From NCBI GenBank assembly GCA_046351555.1, contig JAXLYI010000015.1:182089-246088 (forward strand): a DNA stretch of 64,000 nucleotides, in the 5' to 3' direction. Of the stretch, positions 41,539-51,728 are shown piece after piece (the stretch's first letter is position 1; every line of letters starts with the position of its first letter). The notes below the pieces were generated by a model. That model was not told the origin of the DNA. It ran no database searches and was given only the letters and a program-made list of their open reading frames with translations. Position numbers and translations under genes: made by a program. The DNA comes from CAISKJ01 sp046351555 (GTDB lineage Bacteria > Myxococcota_A > Polyangia > Polyangiales > Ga0077539).

Positions 41539-42735
41539 ATGGGCCCCTTCGACGAGCTCGGCGCGGCCATCGACGCCGCCTGGTCGCGGGCTGCGCGGGC
41601 GTCCGAGGCCTTCCCCGACGTCGCGGCCGAGGCCCTCGCGCGCGCCGCGCTGCACCGACGCGTCGGCCTCGACGACCTCGCCGCGTGGCTGGCCGACGTC
41701 GACGAGCTCCCGCCGCAGCTCCTCGGGTCGGGCTTCGGCGAGCCGCCGATCCACGTCTACGCGGGCGACGGGTGGGTGATCCAGGTGCTCTGCTGGGTCG
41801 AGGGGCGGACCACCGTCCACCGCCACGATTTCGCCGGGGCCTTCGCGGTGCTCGCCGGGTCGAGCGTGCAGCGCCGCTTCCGCTTCGCGCCGGGGTCCGC
41901 GGCGGGCGACGGGATTTGCGTCGGCGCGCTCGAGCGCCTCGACCTCGGGCTCCTCGAGCTCGGCGCGGTGGAGCCCATCGCGCCCGGCGACGGGCTCATC
42001 CACTCGGTCTTCCACCTCGACCGGCCCACCCTCACCGTCGTGGCCCGCACCGACGGCGGGCTCCGCGACGCGCCCCAGTACGACTACTGGCCGCCCGCGG
42101 TCGCCGTCGACCCGGAGTACGCCGACGCGCGCGTCCTGCGGCGGACGCAGCTCCTCGCGATGATGCTCCGCGCGGGCGCCCCGGGCGCCGCGGACTACGC
42201 GGCCCGCCTCCTGCGCGACGGCGGCCTCCAGCAGACCTGGCGGACGCTCGACCTCGCGCTCGGCGCCCCCGCGTGCGCCGCGCATCTGCCAGGCCTCTTC
42301 GAACTCGCCGCCGCCCGCCACGGCGAGGCCGTCGCCGCGATGCTCTCGTCGCTCCGCCGGGCCCGCTGGGAGCACGACGTCGCCGAGCAGCGGCGCGCGC
42401 TCGCCGACCCCGCGCTTCGCTTCCTGCTCGGGGCCCTGCTCAACGCCGACCACCGCGGCGACGTGCTCGCGCTCGTGCGGGCGCGCCACCCCGGCGCCGA
42501 CCCTGCGGCGCTCGTCCGGCGCCAGGTCGGCGGGCTGTTCGCGGGGGGCGACACTGTGGCGCGGGCCCACGCGCTCGCGGCCGACGAGATGCTTGGCGGC
42601 GGCGACGACGGCGACGTGATCGCCCGGCTCCGCGCGCGGGTGCCGGGCCTCGAGCGCGTCGTCGGCGACCTCGCGGCGCTGTGCGGGCGGGTGCGCGAGG
42701 GGGCGCTGCGGCCGCTGTTCTGCGCGCCGCCGTAG
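41539..42735 (+). CDS. Cupin-domain protein with helical C-terminal half, function unknown
   Basis: 398 aa, no signal peptide. Residues about 70-185 form a cupin: IHVYAGDGWVIQVLCWVEGR, TTVHRHDFAGAFAVLAGSSV, RRFRF, and IAPGDGLIHSVFHLDRPTLT. Metal-binding His candidates are in HRHD and IHSVFH, and the pattern is like cysteine-dioxygenase relatives. The other 200 residues are Ala/Leu/Arg-rich helices of no known family. A cytosolic enzyme coupled to a surface propeller gene (4-nt gap) is odd. Substrate unknown. Confidence 0.65.
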   Translation: MGPFDELGAAIDAAWSRAARASEAFPDVAAEALARAALHRRVGLDDLAAWLADVDELPPQLLGSGFGEPPIHVYAGDGWVIQVLCWVEGRTTVHRHDFAGAFAVLAGSSVQRRFRFAPGSAAGDGICVGALERLDLGLLELGAVEPIAPGDGLIHSVFHLDRPTLTVVARTDGGLRDAPQYDYWPPAVAVDPEYADARVLRRTQLLAMMLRAGAPGAADYAARLLRDGGLQQTWRTLDLALGAPACAAHLPGLFELAAARHGEAVAAMLSSLRRARWEHDVAEQRRALADPALRFLLGALLNADHRGDVLALVRARHPGADPAALVRRQVGGLFAGGDTVARAHALAADEMLGGGDDGDVIARLRARVPGLERVVGDLAALCGRVREGALRPLFCAPP

Positions 42736-42822
42736 GGCCGCGGCGCCTCGGGTGAAACCTCCGCCGTGGGCGTCCGTTGAGGGCGGTCGAACTTCACCAC
42801 GCGACCACCAGACGCAGGGGCG

Positions 42823-42841
42823 ACGGCCTTCGAAGGGCCGT
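42823..42841 (+). terminator. Stem-loop after the cupin gene
   Basis: ACGGCC and GGCCGT flank CTTCGAAG, itself a palindrome, about 90 nt past the cupin stop. No T-tract. It could terminate the preceding transcript; the evidence is only the hairpin and its position. Confidence 0.3.
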
Positions 42842-42894
42842 AGGGCGGGGCGGTCGCACACCGCGGGCACACGGGCGCTCGCAACGGAGGCCGC

Positions 42895-43218
42895 ATGTCC
42901 ATCACGTCGCGCGTCACGCTCTCGCTCCTCGTGCTCGTCGCCCTGGTCGGCTGCCGCGACGCCGCGGCGCAGGCCCCGGGGCAGGCCGCGTGCGCCCGGC
43001 TCACCACCCTCTGCGGCGGCAACGACCGCGACCGTCAGGAGTGCGAGCGCTCCTTCGCCGAGCTCCGCCCCACCGTCGACCCGCAGAACGCCGCCCGCGT
43101 CGCGCGCTGCCTCGCCGAGGCCACCACCTGCGGCGAGGCCAGCGGGTGCATGGCCGGCGCCGCGATGCGCGCGGGCGCGTCCTTCCTGAAGGACTTCACC
43201 TACGGCTTCACGCGCTGA
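42895..43218 (+). CDS. Small cysteine-containing lipoprotein
   Basis: 107 aa. Signal peptide SRVTLSLLVLVALVGC with lipobox LVGC (Cys20). The mature part has five Cys in the pattern ACARLTTLCGG, DRQECERSF, RCLAEATTCGEASGC, probably disulfide-bonded helices. No known family. The ATG at 42895 has GGAGG about 5 nt upstream. Converges with the isomerase gene, stops 3-5 nt apart. Confidence 0.68.
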   Translation: MSITSRVTLSLLVLVALVGCRDAAAQAPGQAACARLTTLCGGNDRDRQECERSFAELRPTVDPQNAARVARCLAEATTCGEASGCMAGAAMRAGASFLKDFTYGFTR

Positions 43219-43223
43219 GCGTG

Positions 43224-44279
43224 CTACCGACCGAGCTGCGCGACCCAGCGCTCGAGCTCGCCGACCACCACGCGCGGGGCCGCCCGCAGCGCCGCGACGT
43301 CCCGCGAACCCGTCAGCAGCATCACCGCGCGGAGCTCGGCCTCCACCGCGTCGAGGTAGCGCTCGGCGCCCTCCGCGCCGCCCTCGCGCAGGGCCTTGAG
43401 CGTCGGCCGCGCGATGCCCGCCACGGTGGCCCCGAGCGCGATCGCGCGCGCTACGTCGGTGCCCGTCTGCACGCCCCCGGTCGCGATCACCGTCTCGAAC
43501 CCGAGCGGCGCGCACAGGGCCACGCTCGCCGCCGTCGGCACGCCCCAGTCCCACAGCGCCTCGCCCAGACGACGCGCGGCCCCCTCGGCGCGGAGCGTCT
43601 CGACGCCCACCCACGAGGTGCCGCCCGCGCCCGAGACGTCGACGTGGCGGACGCCCGCGGCGCGGAGCTTCTCCGCCGTGCGGGCCGAGATGCCATTGCC
43701 CGTCTCCTTGGCCACCACCGGCACGCCGAGCTCGGCGACCGCGCGGCGAAGGAGCCCGATGCCGTCGCGGAAATCGCGGTCGCCGCCGGGCTGGACGAGC
43801 TCCATCGCGGGGTTGAGGTGGACGCAGAGCGCGTCGGCGCCCACCTCGCGGACGAGCCCCTGGAGCTGTGTGGTGCTCATCTCGCGCGCCTGCACGAGCC
43901 CGACGTTGCCGAGGAGCAGCGTGGTGGGGGCGCGCTCGCGGACGGCGTACGTCCACGACACCTCGGCGCGCCGGTGCATCGCGCGCTGGCTGCCGAGGCC
44001 GAAGCCGTAGCCGCGCTTCTCCGCGAGGGCTGCGAGCGTGTGGTTGACCTCGGCGGCCTCGGACGTCCCGCCGGTCATCGCGGCGATGACGATCGGCGCG
44101 CGGAGGCGCTTGCCGAGCACCGTGACCGACAGGTCAACGTCGTCGAGCGAGAGCTCGGGGAGCGCGTCGTGCACGAGGCGGACGCACTCGAGGAGCGTCG
44201 TCCGGTCGCGGAAGCCCACGTCGCCCGTGGCGCAGAGGTCGAGGTGGTCGCGCTTGCGCTGCCCGATGTCGGTGCTCAT
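43224..44279 (-). CDS. fni: Type 2 isopentenyl-diphosphate delta-isomerase (FMN-dependent)
   Basis: 351 aa, the usual size. It interconverts isopentenyl and dimethylallyl diphosphate. Motifs: RKRDHLDLC at the N-terminus, IVIAAMTGGTSEA, YGFGLGSQRAM, LLGNVGLVQ, CVHLNPAMELVQPGGDRDF, VAKETGNGIS, VDVSGAGGTSWVGVE and IATGGVQTGTDVARAIALGA, the FMN phosphate site. Type 2 isomerases are common in myxobacteria, which make isoprenoids by the mevalonate route. No other isoprenoid genes are adjacent. The ATG at 44279 is the family start. Confidence 0.96.
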   Translation of the reverse strand: MSTDIGQRKRDHLDLCATGDVGFRDRTTLLECVRLVHDALPELSLDDVDLSVTVLGKRLRAPIVIAAMTGGTSEAAEVNHTLAALAEKRGYGFGLGSQRAMHRRAEVSWTYAVRERAPTTLLLGNVGLVQAREMSTTQLQGLVREVGADALCVHLNPAMELVQPGGDRDFRDGIGLLRRAVAELGVPVVAKETGNGISARTAEKLRAAGVRHVDVSGAGGTSWVGVETLRAEGAARRLGEALWDWGVPTAASVALCAPLGFETVIATGGVQTGTDVARAIALGATVAGIARPTLKALREGGAEGAERYLDAVEAELRAVMLLTGSRDVAALRAAPRVVVGELERWVAQLGR

Positions 44280-44331
44280 CTCGCGCGGACGGGTACTACG
44301 GATCCCCCGGAAAGGAAAGCCGCCCAGCCCT

Positions 44332-45313
44332 TCACCAGACGTGGCGCAAGGTGAGGACGCCGGGCCCGAGCGACACCGCCGTTCGCGCGGGTGCGCTCGA
44401 CCCGCGCGACGCGAGGAGCCAGACCGTGCCCGCCACCGCCGCGGCCGCGCCGACGCCGAGCGACACCGCGGAGAGGGTGTTGTAGGTGGAGGCGTCGTCC
44501 TGGCGCGCGGCGGCCTCGAGCGCGGCGGCGGGGGTGGCGACGAGGCAGTCGCCGGTGGGCGTGCCGCAGAGCGCGTCGCGCGCGTCGAGGGCGTCGCCGC
44601 GTAGCGCGAAGAACACCGCCGACGCCACGAGGGCGGCCCCGCCGACGCCCAGCAGCGCCACGGGCCCGGCCGGGAAGCGCGACGGCGGCGCCTCGGTGGG
44701 GACGTCCGGCGGCGGGTCGCGCGGGGTCTCGCGCGGCGGTGGGGCGGCGCGCGGCGGGAGCTCGACGCGGACGACGGCGGTCGCGCCTGAGCGGACGGTG
44801 AGCTCGCGGCGGAAGGGCTCGCGGCCCGGCGCCGTGGCCTCGACGGTGAGCTCGCCGGGGAGAACGTCCCACGACTCGCCCCAGCGCTCGGCGGGGTACG
44901 TCTCGCCGCGCACCGTCACGGTCGCGTCGCGCGCGTCGGCGGGCACGCGCACCATGAGCTGGCCCACCCGCAGCGCCAGCTCGTCGGCCAGCGCCCGGCA
45001 CGACGCCATGAACTCCCCGCGGTGCGAGAGCGTGCGGTCGGCTTCGAACTCCGCCGCGCACGTCCGCGCGTCGCGCACCGCGTCGTCGTAGCGCCCGACC
45101 GCGCGCTCTTCTTGAGCGAGGAAGAGCCGGAGCGACGGGGTCATGCGTCGGGCTGCTGCTTCGCGCAGACGCTCCAACGCGGCCGCGTGGTCGCCCCGGT
45201 CGCGGAGGGTTCCTGCCTCCAGGATGAGCCGGCGGCGGGTCGGGTCGTCGTCGCGGCCCTGCGCGTACGCCGTCGCGGGCAGCGCGATCAACGCCAGCGC
45301 GAGGAGGCTCCGC

Positions 45314-45327
<14 letters not shown>
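44332..45327 (-). CDS. Exported TPR/PEGA-like membrane protein, partner of the kinase
   Basis: 331 aa. Signal peptide ending near TAYAQ. Helical TPR-like part (ILEAGTLRDRGDHAAALERL, RYDDAVRDARTCAAEFEADR), then a PEGA-like beta domain (GQLMVRVPADARDATVTVRG, LPGELTVEATAPGREPFRRE), a proline-rich linker and two hydrophobic segments near the C-terminus (PVALLGVGGAALVASAVFFAL; LGVGAAAAVAGTVWLLA). The start at 45327 lies 14 nt inside the upstream kinase gene. Myxobacteria often pair such proteins with Ser/Thr kinases; an envelope sensor role is inferred. Confidence 0.72.
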
Positions 45328-46678
<1,351 letters not shown>

Positions 46679-46780
46679 GGCGGCGGGTGCGGGCGTCCCG
46701 CAGCGTACGCCACCGCGCGCCCGCGCGGCAAGCGAGCCGCCGGTTGCGCGCTTCCCTGGGGGTCGTGCGAGACTCCCGGC

Positions 46781-48056
46781 GTGGTCGCCGCCCTCCGCCC
46801 CGCCCTCCGCCTCGCGTTCGCCCTCGCGGCCGCGACGGGCTGCGCCTTCGAGGTGCGGACGATCCGGGTGGGCGAGGCCGACGCGGGCGCGCCCGAGAGC
46901 TCCGTCCCCGACGGGCCCGCCGTCGATGCCTTCTGAAGACGCCGGCGCGCTCGACGGGCCTCTCCCCGATGTGCCCGCGCCGCCCGACGGCGTGACGCTC
47001 GATGCCACTGACGACGCGCCTCCGCCCGACGTGCCCGCGCCGCCCGACGCACCGCCCCCGCCCGACGCGCCGCCGCCGCCCGACGCGCCCGTGGAGGCGG
47101 GGCCCGACGTGCCCGAGTGCGCGCGCCCCCGGCAGCTCTGCGGGGCGCTGTGCGTCGACGTGACGGCCTCCTCCGCGCACTGCGGCATGTGCGACCACGC
47201 CTGCGCCGCGGGGGAGTCGTGCGTGGCGGGCGCCTGCCTCGCGTCGGGGACCTCGCGCGCGGGGGCACCGTGCACGCGGCCCGATCCGCGTGGTGGCAGC
47301 GACCCGGCGGCGTGCACGACGGCCTTCGGGTGCTTCCCCACCGACACGACGGCCATCTGCACGCGCGAGTGCAGCGACGCCGCGGCGCAGGCGACGGAGC
47401 GGTCGATGTGTGGCGGCGGCAACGCGACGTGCCTCACCGGGGGCGACGGGGCGGACGCGTTTTCGGAATGCGTGGCGGCCTGCGCGCCGGGGGCGGCGCC
47501 GGGCGCGGCGGGGTCGTGTCGGGCGGGCTTCGTGTGCACGGGCTGGTGGTTCACCCACGCCGACGCGCACTCCGACGCGCCGGGGTGCGTGTCGTTCTGC
47601 TCGCGCGACGCCGACTGCTACGCGGGCGAGCGGTGCAACACGCGCGTGGGCGTGTGCGACATCCCGCTGCCCGACCCCTCGCGCCTGCCCGACGGCGCGC
47701 CGTGCAACCCGACGCTGCGGGAGATCCCGCCGGGGGAGTTCGAACCGCGCAACACGCAGTGCCGGGGCTTCTGCGCGGAGGTGTCGACCACCGTGCGGAC
47801 GCAGGGCATCTGCGGGAGCTACGTCAACGTCGCGGTGACGCCGCGGTGCCCCGACGACCCCGACGTGCTCCTGCCCGACACCGGCCCCGACCCCGACAAC
47901 TACGGCGTGTGCCTCTACCGCCTGTGCCGCGTCAACGCCGACTGCCGCGCGCCGCTGGTGTGCCGCTACGACGAGTCGCCCGACGGCCGGCCCGACCTCC
48001 GCAGCCCGACGTGGTGCCTCTACCCGACGACCGCCCAGCCCAACGGAACGCCGTAG
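46781..48056 (+). pseudogene. Cysteine-rich lipoprotein gene with a +1 frame break after the signal peptide
   Basis: A GTG at 46781 opens a lipoprotein signal (LRLAFALAAATGC) and reads to a TGA at 46934-46936 in PAVDAF-stop. The frame one base on continues directly with EDAGALDGPLPDVPAPPDG, a PPPDAPPPPDAP linker and a Cys-rich body of about 300 residues (CGALCVDVTASSAHCGMC, SFCSRDADCYAGERC, LCRVNADCRAPLVC) to the stop at 48056. The body alone has no export signal, so the intact gene should span both parts. Either an indel near 46930 or a sequencing error. The body has the same Asp-Pro linker style as the other lipoproteins here. Confidence 0.75.
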
Positions 48057-48060
48057 GGCG

Positions 48061-48501
48061 CTACTGGCTGGCGACGGGGTCGGTGACGATGCCGAGCTTC
48101 TCGACGCCCGACGATCGCATGATGCCGAGCACGCGCACGACGACGCCGTAGGGGACGCTCTGGTCGGCGGAGACGTACGCCTCGTGGTCGCGCTGCACGA
48201 TGGCGTTCGCGCGGAGCACCTCGCCGAGGCGCTCGATGGTGACGCGGTCTTGACCGACCCAGACGCCGACGGGGGTGCGGGGGTCGTCGGGGTTCTCGTG
48301 GCCGACCGTCACCTGGAGGCGCGTCTCCTGCGAGGGCATCTGGGGCGCCTCGGCGTTGGGGAGGTCGACCTTGATGCCGGCCTGCACGAGCGGCGCGGTG
48401 ACCATGAAGATGATGAGGAGCACGAGCATCACGTCGACGAGCGGCGTGACGTTGATGTCGCTGACGGGCCCCGCGCCGTTGCCGCCGGAGGTGAAGGCCA
48501 T
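48061..48501 (-). CDS. exbD: ExbD/TolR-family protein
   Basis: 146 aa. Short cytoplasmic N-terminus, one transmembrane helix with the proton-path Asp (INVTPLVDVMLVLLIIFMV), and a periplasmic domain with ADQSVPYGVVVRVLGIMR. With its upstream ExbB/TolQ-like partner (gap 12 nt) it forms an inner-membrane proton-driven motor that powers TonB-type transport or envelope constriction. Whether it serves TonB, Tol or gliding cannot be told from sequence. Convergent with the preceding lipoprotein gene. Confidence 0.9.
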   Translation of the reverse strand: MAFTSGGNGAGPVSDINVTPLVDVMLVLLIIFMVTAPLVQAGIKVDLPNAEAPQMPSQETRLQVTVGHENPDDPRTPVGVWVGQDRVTIERLGEVLRANAIVQRDHEAYVSADQSVPYGVVVRVLGIMRSSGVEKLGIVTDPVASQ

Positions 48502-48513
48502 CGCTCGTTGCTC

Positions 48514-49248
48514 CTACTTGAGGATGTGGCGGCGGACGATGTTGAGGAAGTCGTTGGCGAACACGTCCATCTCGGTCGAGAGCACGCGGATCTGCCGGAC
48601 GAAGTAGTTGTACGCGATGACCGCGGGGATGGCGGCGACGAGGCCGACGGCGGTGGTGAAGAGGGCCTCGGCGATGCCGGGGCCGACGCGGTCGATGGTG
48701 CTCGTGTCGTGGGAGGCCGACAGCGCCAGGAAGGCGTGCATGATGCCGTACACCGTGCCGAAGAGGCCGATGAAGGGCGCGGTGCTGCCGGTGGTGGCGA
48801 GGAAGGGCACCATGCTCTCGAGCACGGTGGTCTGCTTCGCGGTGGCGCGGCGGAGGGCGCGCTCGACGTTCTCGATGCCGCCGGTGTCGTCGGAGCCCTG
48901 CGCGGCCTTGACGCGGATGAGCTCGTCGTAGCCGGCGCGGTAGAGCGCGGCGACGGGGCTCCGCGGGCGCTGCACCGCCGCGTCGTTGGCCAGGTTGAGC
49001 TGCCGCGTCTCCTCGAACACCTTGAGGAAGGACTCGTTCTCCGCCGTGGCGTGCCGGAGGTAGAGCCACTTGAACCCCATGATGTACCAGCACGCGACCG
49101 AGAAGATGAGCAGGATGCCCAGCACCACCTTCACGGGCAGCGTGGCCTGCGCGATCAGCTCGAAGGTGCCCGGGACGTGCCCCGACCCTCCGCCGCGCCC
49201 GGGTGCGTTTTGGAACGAAACCAGCCAGGTGTAGATGACGCGGTCCAT
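48514..49248 (-). CDS. exbB: MotA/TolQ/ExbB-family proton channel protein
   Basis: 244 aa with three transmembrane segments in the family layout: VKVVLGILLIFSVACWYIMG near residue 38, then after a cytoplasmic loop TTGSTAPFIGLFGTVYGIMH and ALFTTAVGLVAAIPAVIAYN. The conserved Gly/Pro/Thr residues of the second and third helices are present. It assembles as a pentamer with the ExbD dimer encoded next. The ATG at 49248 gives MDRVIYTW. TolQ is an equally possible name. Confidence 0.9.
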   Translation of the reverse strand: MDRVIYTWLVSFQNAPGRGGGSGHVPGTFELIAQATLPVKVVLGILLIFSVACWYIMGFKWLYLRHATAENESFLKVFEETRQLNLANDAAVQRPRSPVAALYRAGYDELIRVKAAQGSDDTGGIENVERALRRATAKQTTVLESMVPFLATTGSTAPFIGLFGTVYGIMHAFLALSASHDTSTIDRVGPGIAEALFTTAVGLVAAIPAVIAYNYFVRQIRVLSTEMDVFANDFLNIVRRHILK

Positions 49249-49328
49249 CGCCCTCGTTGTGAATCGGGTATCGCCCCGGGGACGGCGCTGTCAATCACAG
49301 ACCGCGGCGGGGTGGTAGGCTGCGCGCC

Positions 49329-50045
49329 GTGGCAGAGCCAAGTTTCGAGTTCCGGGCCCCTCCCTTCACGCGGGCGATGCGCGTCGTCGCGGTCGTCCTC
49401 GGGGTGATCTGGCTGGTGACCGTCCTCCTCCAGGGCGCGGGCCTCGGGGGCTTCACCGGCCCCCTCGGCTTCTTCGAACCGCTGGCCCTGGTGCCCGAGT
49501 CCGTGGTCCGCCGCGGCTTCGCGTGGCAGCTCGTCACGCACGCGCTCCTGCACGACCCGGGCGGGTTCGTGTCGCTCCTGTTCACGGTGCTGGCGCTGTG
49601 GTTCATGGGCTCCCCGCTGGAGGCGCGCTGGGGCGCGCGGCGCGTCCTCGGGCTGATGGCCGGCGCGACGCTGGTGGGCGGCGCGTGCGCGGTCGGCGCG
49701 GGCTTCGTGAGCGCGACGATCTTCCACGGCGCGGTGGTGTCGCCGGCGGCGGCGGTCTCGGCGCTGCTCGCCGCGTGGTGCGCGCTCCACGCGAAGGAGC
49801 GCGTGTCGTTCCTGGGGTTGGCGACGCTCTCGGGGGGGCAGATGCTGGGGCTGATGGCGGGCGTGGTGCTGCTCCAGTTCGCGTGGACGCGCGACGGGAC
49901 GGGCGTGGCGAGCCTCGCGGGCTTCCCGGTGGGGTACCTGTACGCATCGCGCACGGCGGGTCCGCGGGGGGGAGTCCGCGCGCAGCGGCAGAGCGGGCCG
50001 CACCTGCGCGTGATCCGAGGGGGTGGGAGCGACCTGCCGAACTGA
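49329..50045 (+). CDS. Rhomboid-fold membrane protein lacking the catalytic pair
   Basis: 238 aa from the GTG at 49329. About six hydrophobic helices. The layout is rhomboid-like: GFAWQLVTHALLHDPGGFVS with the His of the family's HxxxN region altered, LWFMGSPLEARWGARRVLGL (the E-W/R of loop 1), and a final GFPVGYLYA helix. The GxSG serine motif is replaced by VVSPAAAVSAL, and the partner His of the last helix is missing. It should be an inactive rhomboid, like iRhom or derlin in logic. Function unknown. Divergent from the ExbB operon. Confidence 0.72.
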   Translation: MAEPSFEFRAPPFTRAMRVVAVVLGVIWLVTVLLQGAGLGGFTGPLGFFEPLALVPESVVRRGFAWQLVTHALLHDPGGFVSLLFTVLALWFMGSPLEARWGARRVLGLMAGATLVGGACAVGAGFVSATIFHGAVVSPAAAVSALLAAWCALHAKERVSFLGLATLSGGQMLGLMAGVVLLQFAWTRDGTGVASLAGFPVGYLYASRTAGPRGGVRAQRQSGPHLRVIRGGGSDLPN

Positions 50046-50055
50046 GCCTGCCGCG

Positions 50056-50811
50056 TCACCCCACGTCGCCGACGCGCACCGGCACCCGCGCGCCGTCGTC
50101 GCGGCGCACCACCAGGGCCCCGTCGGCGTCGAGCGACTCGGCCACGCCCTCCACCTCGCCCACCCGCACGCGCGCTCCGATCGTCTCGCAGCGCGCCGCC
50201 ACCGCGTCGCGCATCGCCGCGAAGCCCACGCGCTCGAACTCCCCGACGCGCTCCTCCAGCCGCGCGCAGAGCGACGCCAGCACCGCCGCGCGCGAGACGT
50301 CCTCGCCCCGCGCGAGGCGCACCGTGGTGGCGATGTCCTCGACGCCCTCCGGCGGCGCCGCGCCGCGCACGTTGACGCCCACACCCAGCACCAGCCACGC
50401 GAGCTCCGCGCCGCGCAGCGTTGCCTCCAGCAGCACGCCGGCGAGCTTCTTCCCGCCGACCCGCACGTCGTTGGGCCACTTCACCCGCACCTCGGCGCGC
50501 GGGCAGTGCTCGGCCACCGCCTCGGCCACCGCGAGGCCCGCGACGAGCGAGAGCGACGGCGCATCCGCCAGCGACACGGCGGGCCGGAGGACGAAGCTGG
50601 CGTAGAGGTTCTCGCCCGGGGGGGAGCGCCAGGCGCGGCCGCGGCGGCCTCGGCCCGCGGTCTGAGTGTCGGCGACGACGAGGGCGCCGTGGGGAGCGCC
50701 TGCGGCAGCGAGCGCGCGGGCGTCGTCGTTGGTGCTCTCGGTCGCCTCGCGGAAATGAAAGTCTCGCCCGAAGACCGAGGCCAGACTCTCGAAGCCCTTC
50801 AGGTCGTCCAC
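50056..50811 (-). CDS. birA: Biotin-[acetyl-CoA-carboxylase] ligase
   Basis: 251 aa from the GTG at 50811. Catalytic domain only, without the N-terminal repressor helix-turn-helix of E. coli BirA. Motifs: ATESTNDDAR, TAGRGRRGRAWRSPPGENLY (biotinyl-AMP loop), VKWPNDVRVGGKKLAGVLLE, and GVGVNV. It attaches biotin to carboxyl-carrier proteins. The start codon lies 13 nt inside the upstream nadC gene, so the two are cotranscribed and coupled. Regulation of biotin genes by this protein is not expected. Confidence 0.93.
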   Translation of the reverse strand: MDDLKGFESLASVFGRDFHFREATESTNDDARALAAAGAPHGALVVADTQTAGRGRRGRAWRSPPGENLYASFVLRPAVSLADAPSLSLVAGLAVAEAVAEHCPRAEVRVKWPNDVRVGGKKLAGVLLEATLRGAELAWLVLGVGVNVRGAAPPEGVEDIATTVRLARGEDVSRAAVLASLCARLEERVGEFERVGFAAMRDAVAARCETIGARVRVGEVEGVAESLDADGALVVRRDDGARVPVRVGDVG

Positions 50812-51695
50812 GCGCCGTTGACCGTCACGTCGAGGCCGATGTCGACCGCGCGGGCGCCGTGGGTGAGCGACCCGACGGAGATCACGTCGACGCCGAGCTT
50901 CGCGAGGGCGCCGATGCGCTCGAGCTTCACGCCGCCCGACACCTCGATGAGCGGGCGGGGCGAGACGTCGGCGAGGCGCGCCATCGCGAGCGCCACCTCG
51001 TCGTCGTCGAAGTTGTCGAGCATGATCACGTCGGCGCGGGCGGCGAGGGCCTCGTCGAGCTCGGCCATCGTGGTGACCTCGCACTCGATGCGGAGCGTGT
51101 GGGGCGCGTACCGCCGCGCGCGCTCGATGGCGGGGCGGACGCCGCCGCAGACGGCGATGTGGTTGTCCTTGATGAGGACGCCGGCGCCGAGGTCGTTGCG
51201 GTGGTTGATGCCGCCACCGAGGCGGACGGCGTAGCGCTCGAGCGCGCGGAGGCCCGGGGTGGTCTTGCGCGTGTCGGTGATGCGCGTCGTGGCCTCCGGC
51301 GGGACGGCGCGGACGAAGTCGCGCGTGCGCGTGGCGACGCCGCACATGCGCTGGAGGAGGTTGAGCGCCACGCGCTCGCCGGTGAGGACGCCGTGGGCCG
51401 GGCCCTCGACGCGGGCTACCACGGCGCGCGCCTCGCAGTGCGTCCCGTCGGGGCAGAGCGAGACGAAGCGGACGCGCGGGTCGACGCGGGAGAACACCGC
51501 AGCCGCCACGCCGATGCCGGCGAGCACCATCGGCTCGCGCGTGACGAACTCCCCGCGCGCCACGGCGCCGGGCGGGACCACCGCGCGGGTGGTGACGTCG
51601 CCCGCGGCGAGGTCTTCGTGGAGGGCCACGTCGAGGATGCGGGCGAGCTCGATGGGGGGGAGGTCGGCGGGGGAGGGGAGGTCGGAGGCGTCCAT
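50799..51695 (-). CDS. nadC: Nicotinate-nucleotide pyrophosphorylase (quinolinate phosphoribosyltransferase)
   Basis: 298 aa. It converts quinolinate and PRPP to nicotinate mononucleotide in NAD synthesis. Motifs: ALHEDLAAGDVTT, GERVALNLLQRMCGVAT, ITDTRKTTPGLRALERYAVR, GGINHRNDLGAGVLIKDNH, IECEVTTMAELDEAL, ADVIMLDNF and IEVSGGVKLERI, together covering the active site. The start ATG at 51695 is upstream of the family's first helix. It precedes birA with a 13-nt overlap, a common pairing of two cofactor genes. Confidence 0.96.
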   Translation of the reverse strand: MDASDLPSPADLPPIELARILDVALHEDLAAGDVTTRAVVPPGAVARGEFVTREPMVLAGIGVAAAVFSRVDPRVRFVSLCPDGTHCEARAVVARVEGPAHGVLTGERVALNLLQRMCGVATRTRDFVRAVPPEATTRITDTRKTTPGLRALERYAVRLGGGINHRNDLGAGVLIKDNHIAVCGGVRPAIERARRYAPHTLRIECEVTTMAELDEALAARADVIMLDNFDDDEVALAMARLADVSPRPLIEVSGGVKLERIGALAKLGVDVISVGSLTHGARAVDIGLDVTVNGAWTT

Positions 51696-51728
51696 GGACC
51701 CGCGGATATCACGGGCGTCGGCGCGGTG

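Noticed and set aside
46925..46940. Programmed +1 frameshift like prfB
   Set aside because: The site is TTC-TGA, not CTT-TGA, and no internal Shine-Dalgarno precedes it; an indel is simpler.
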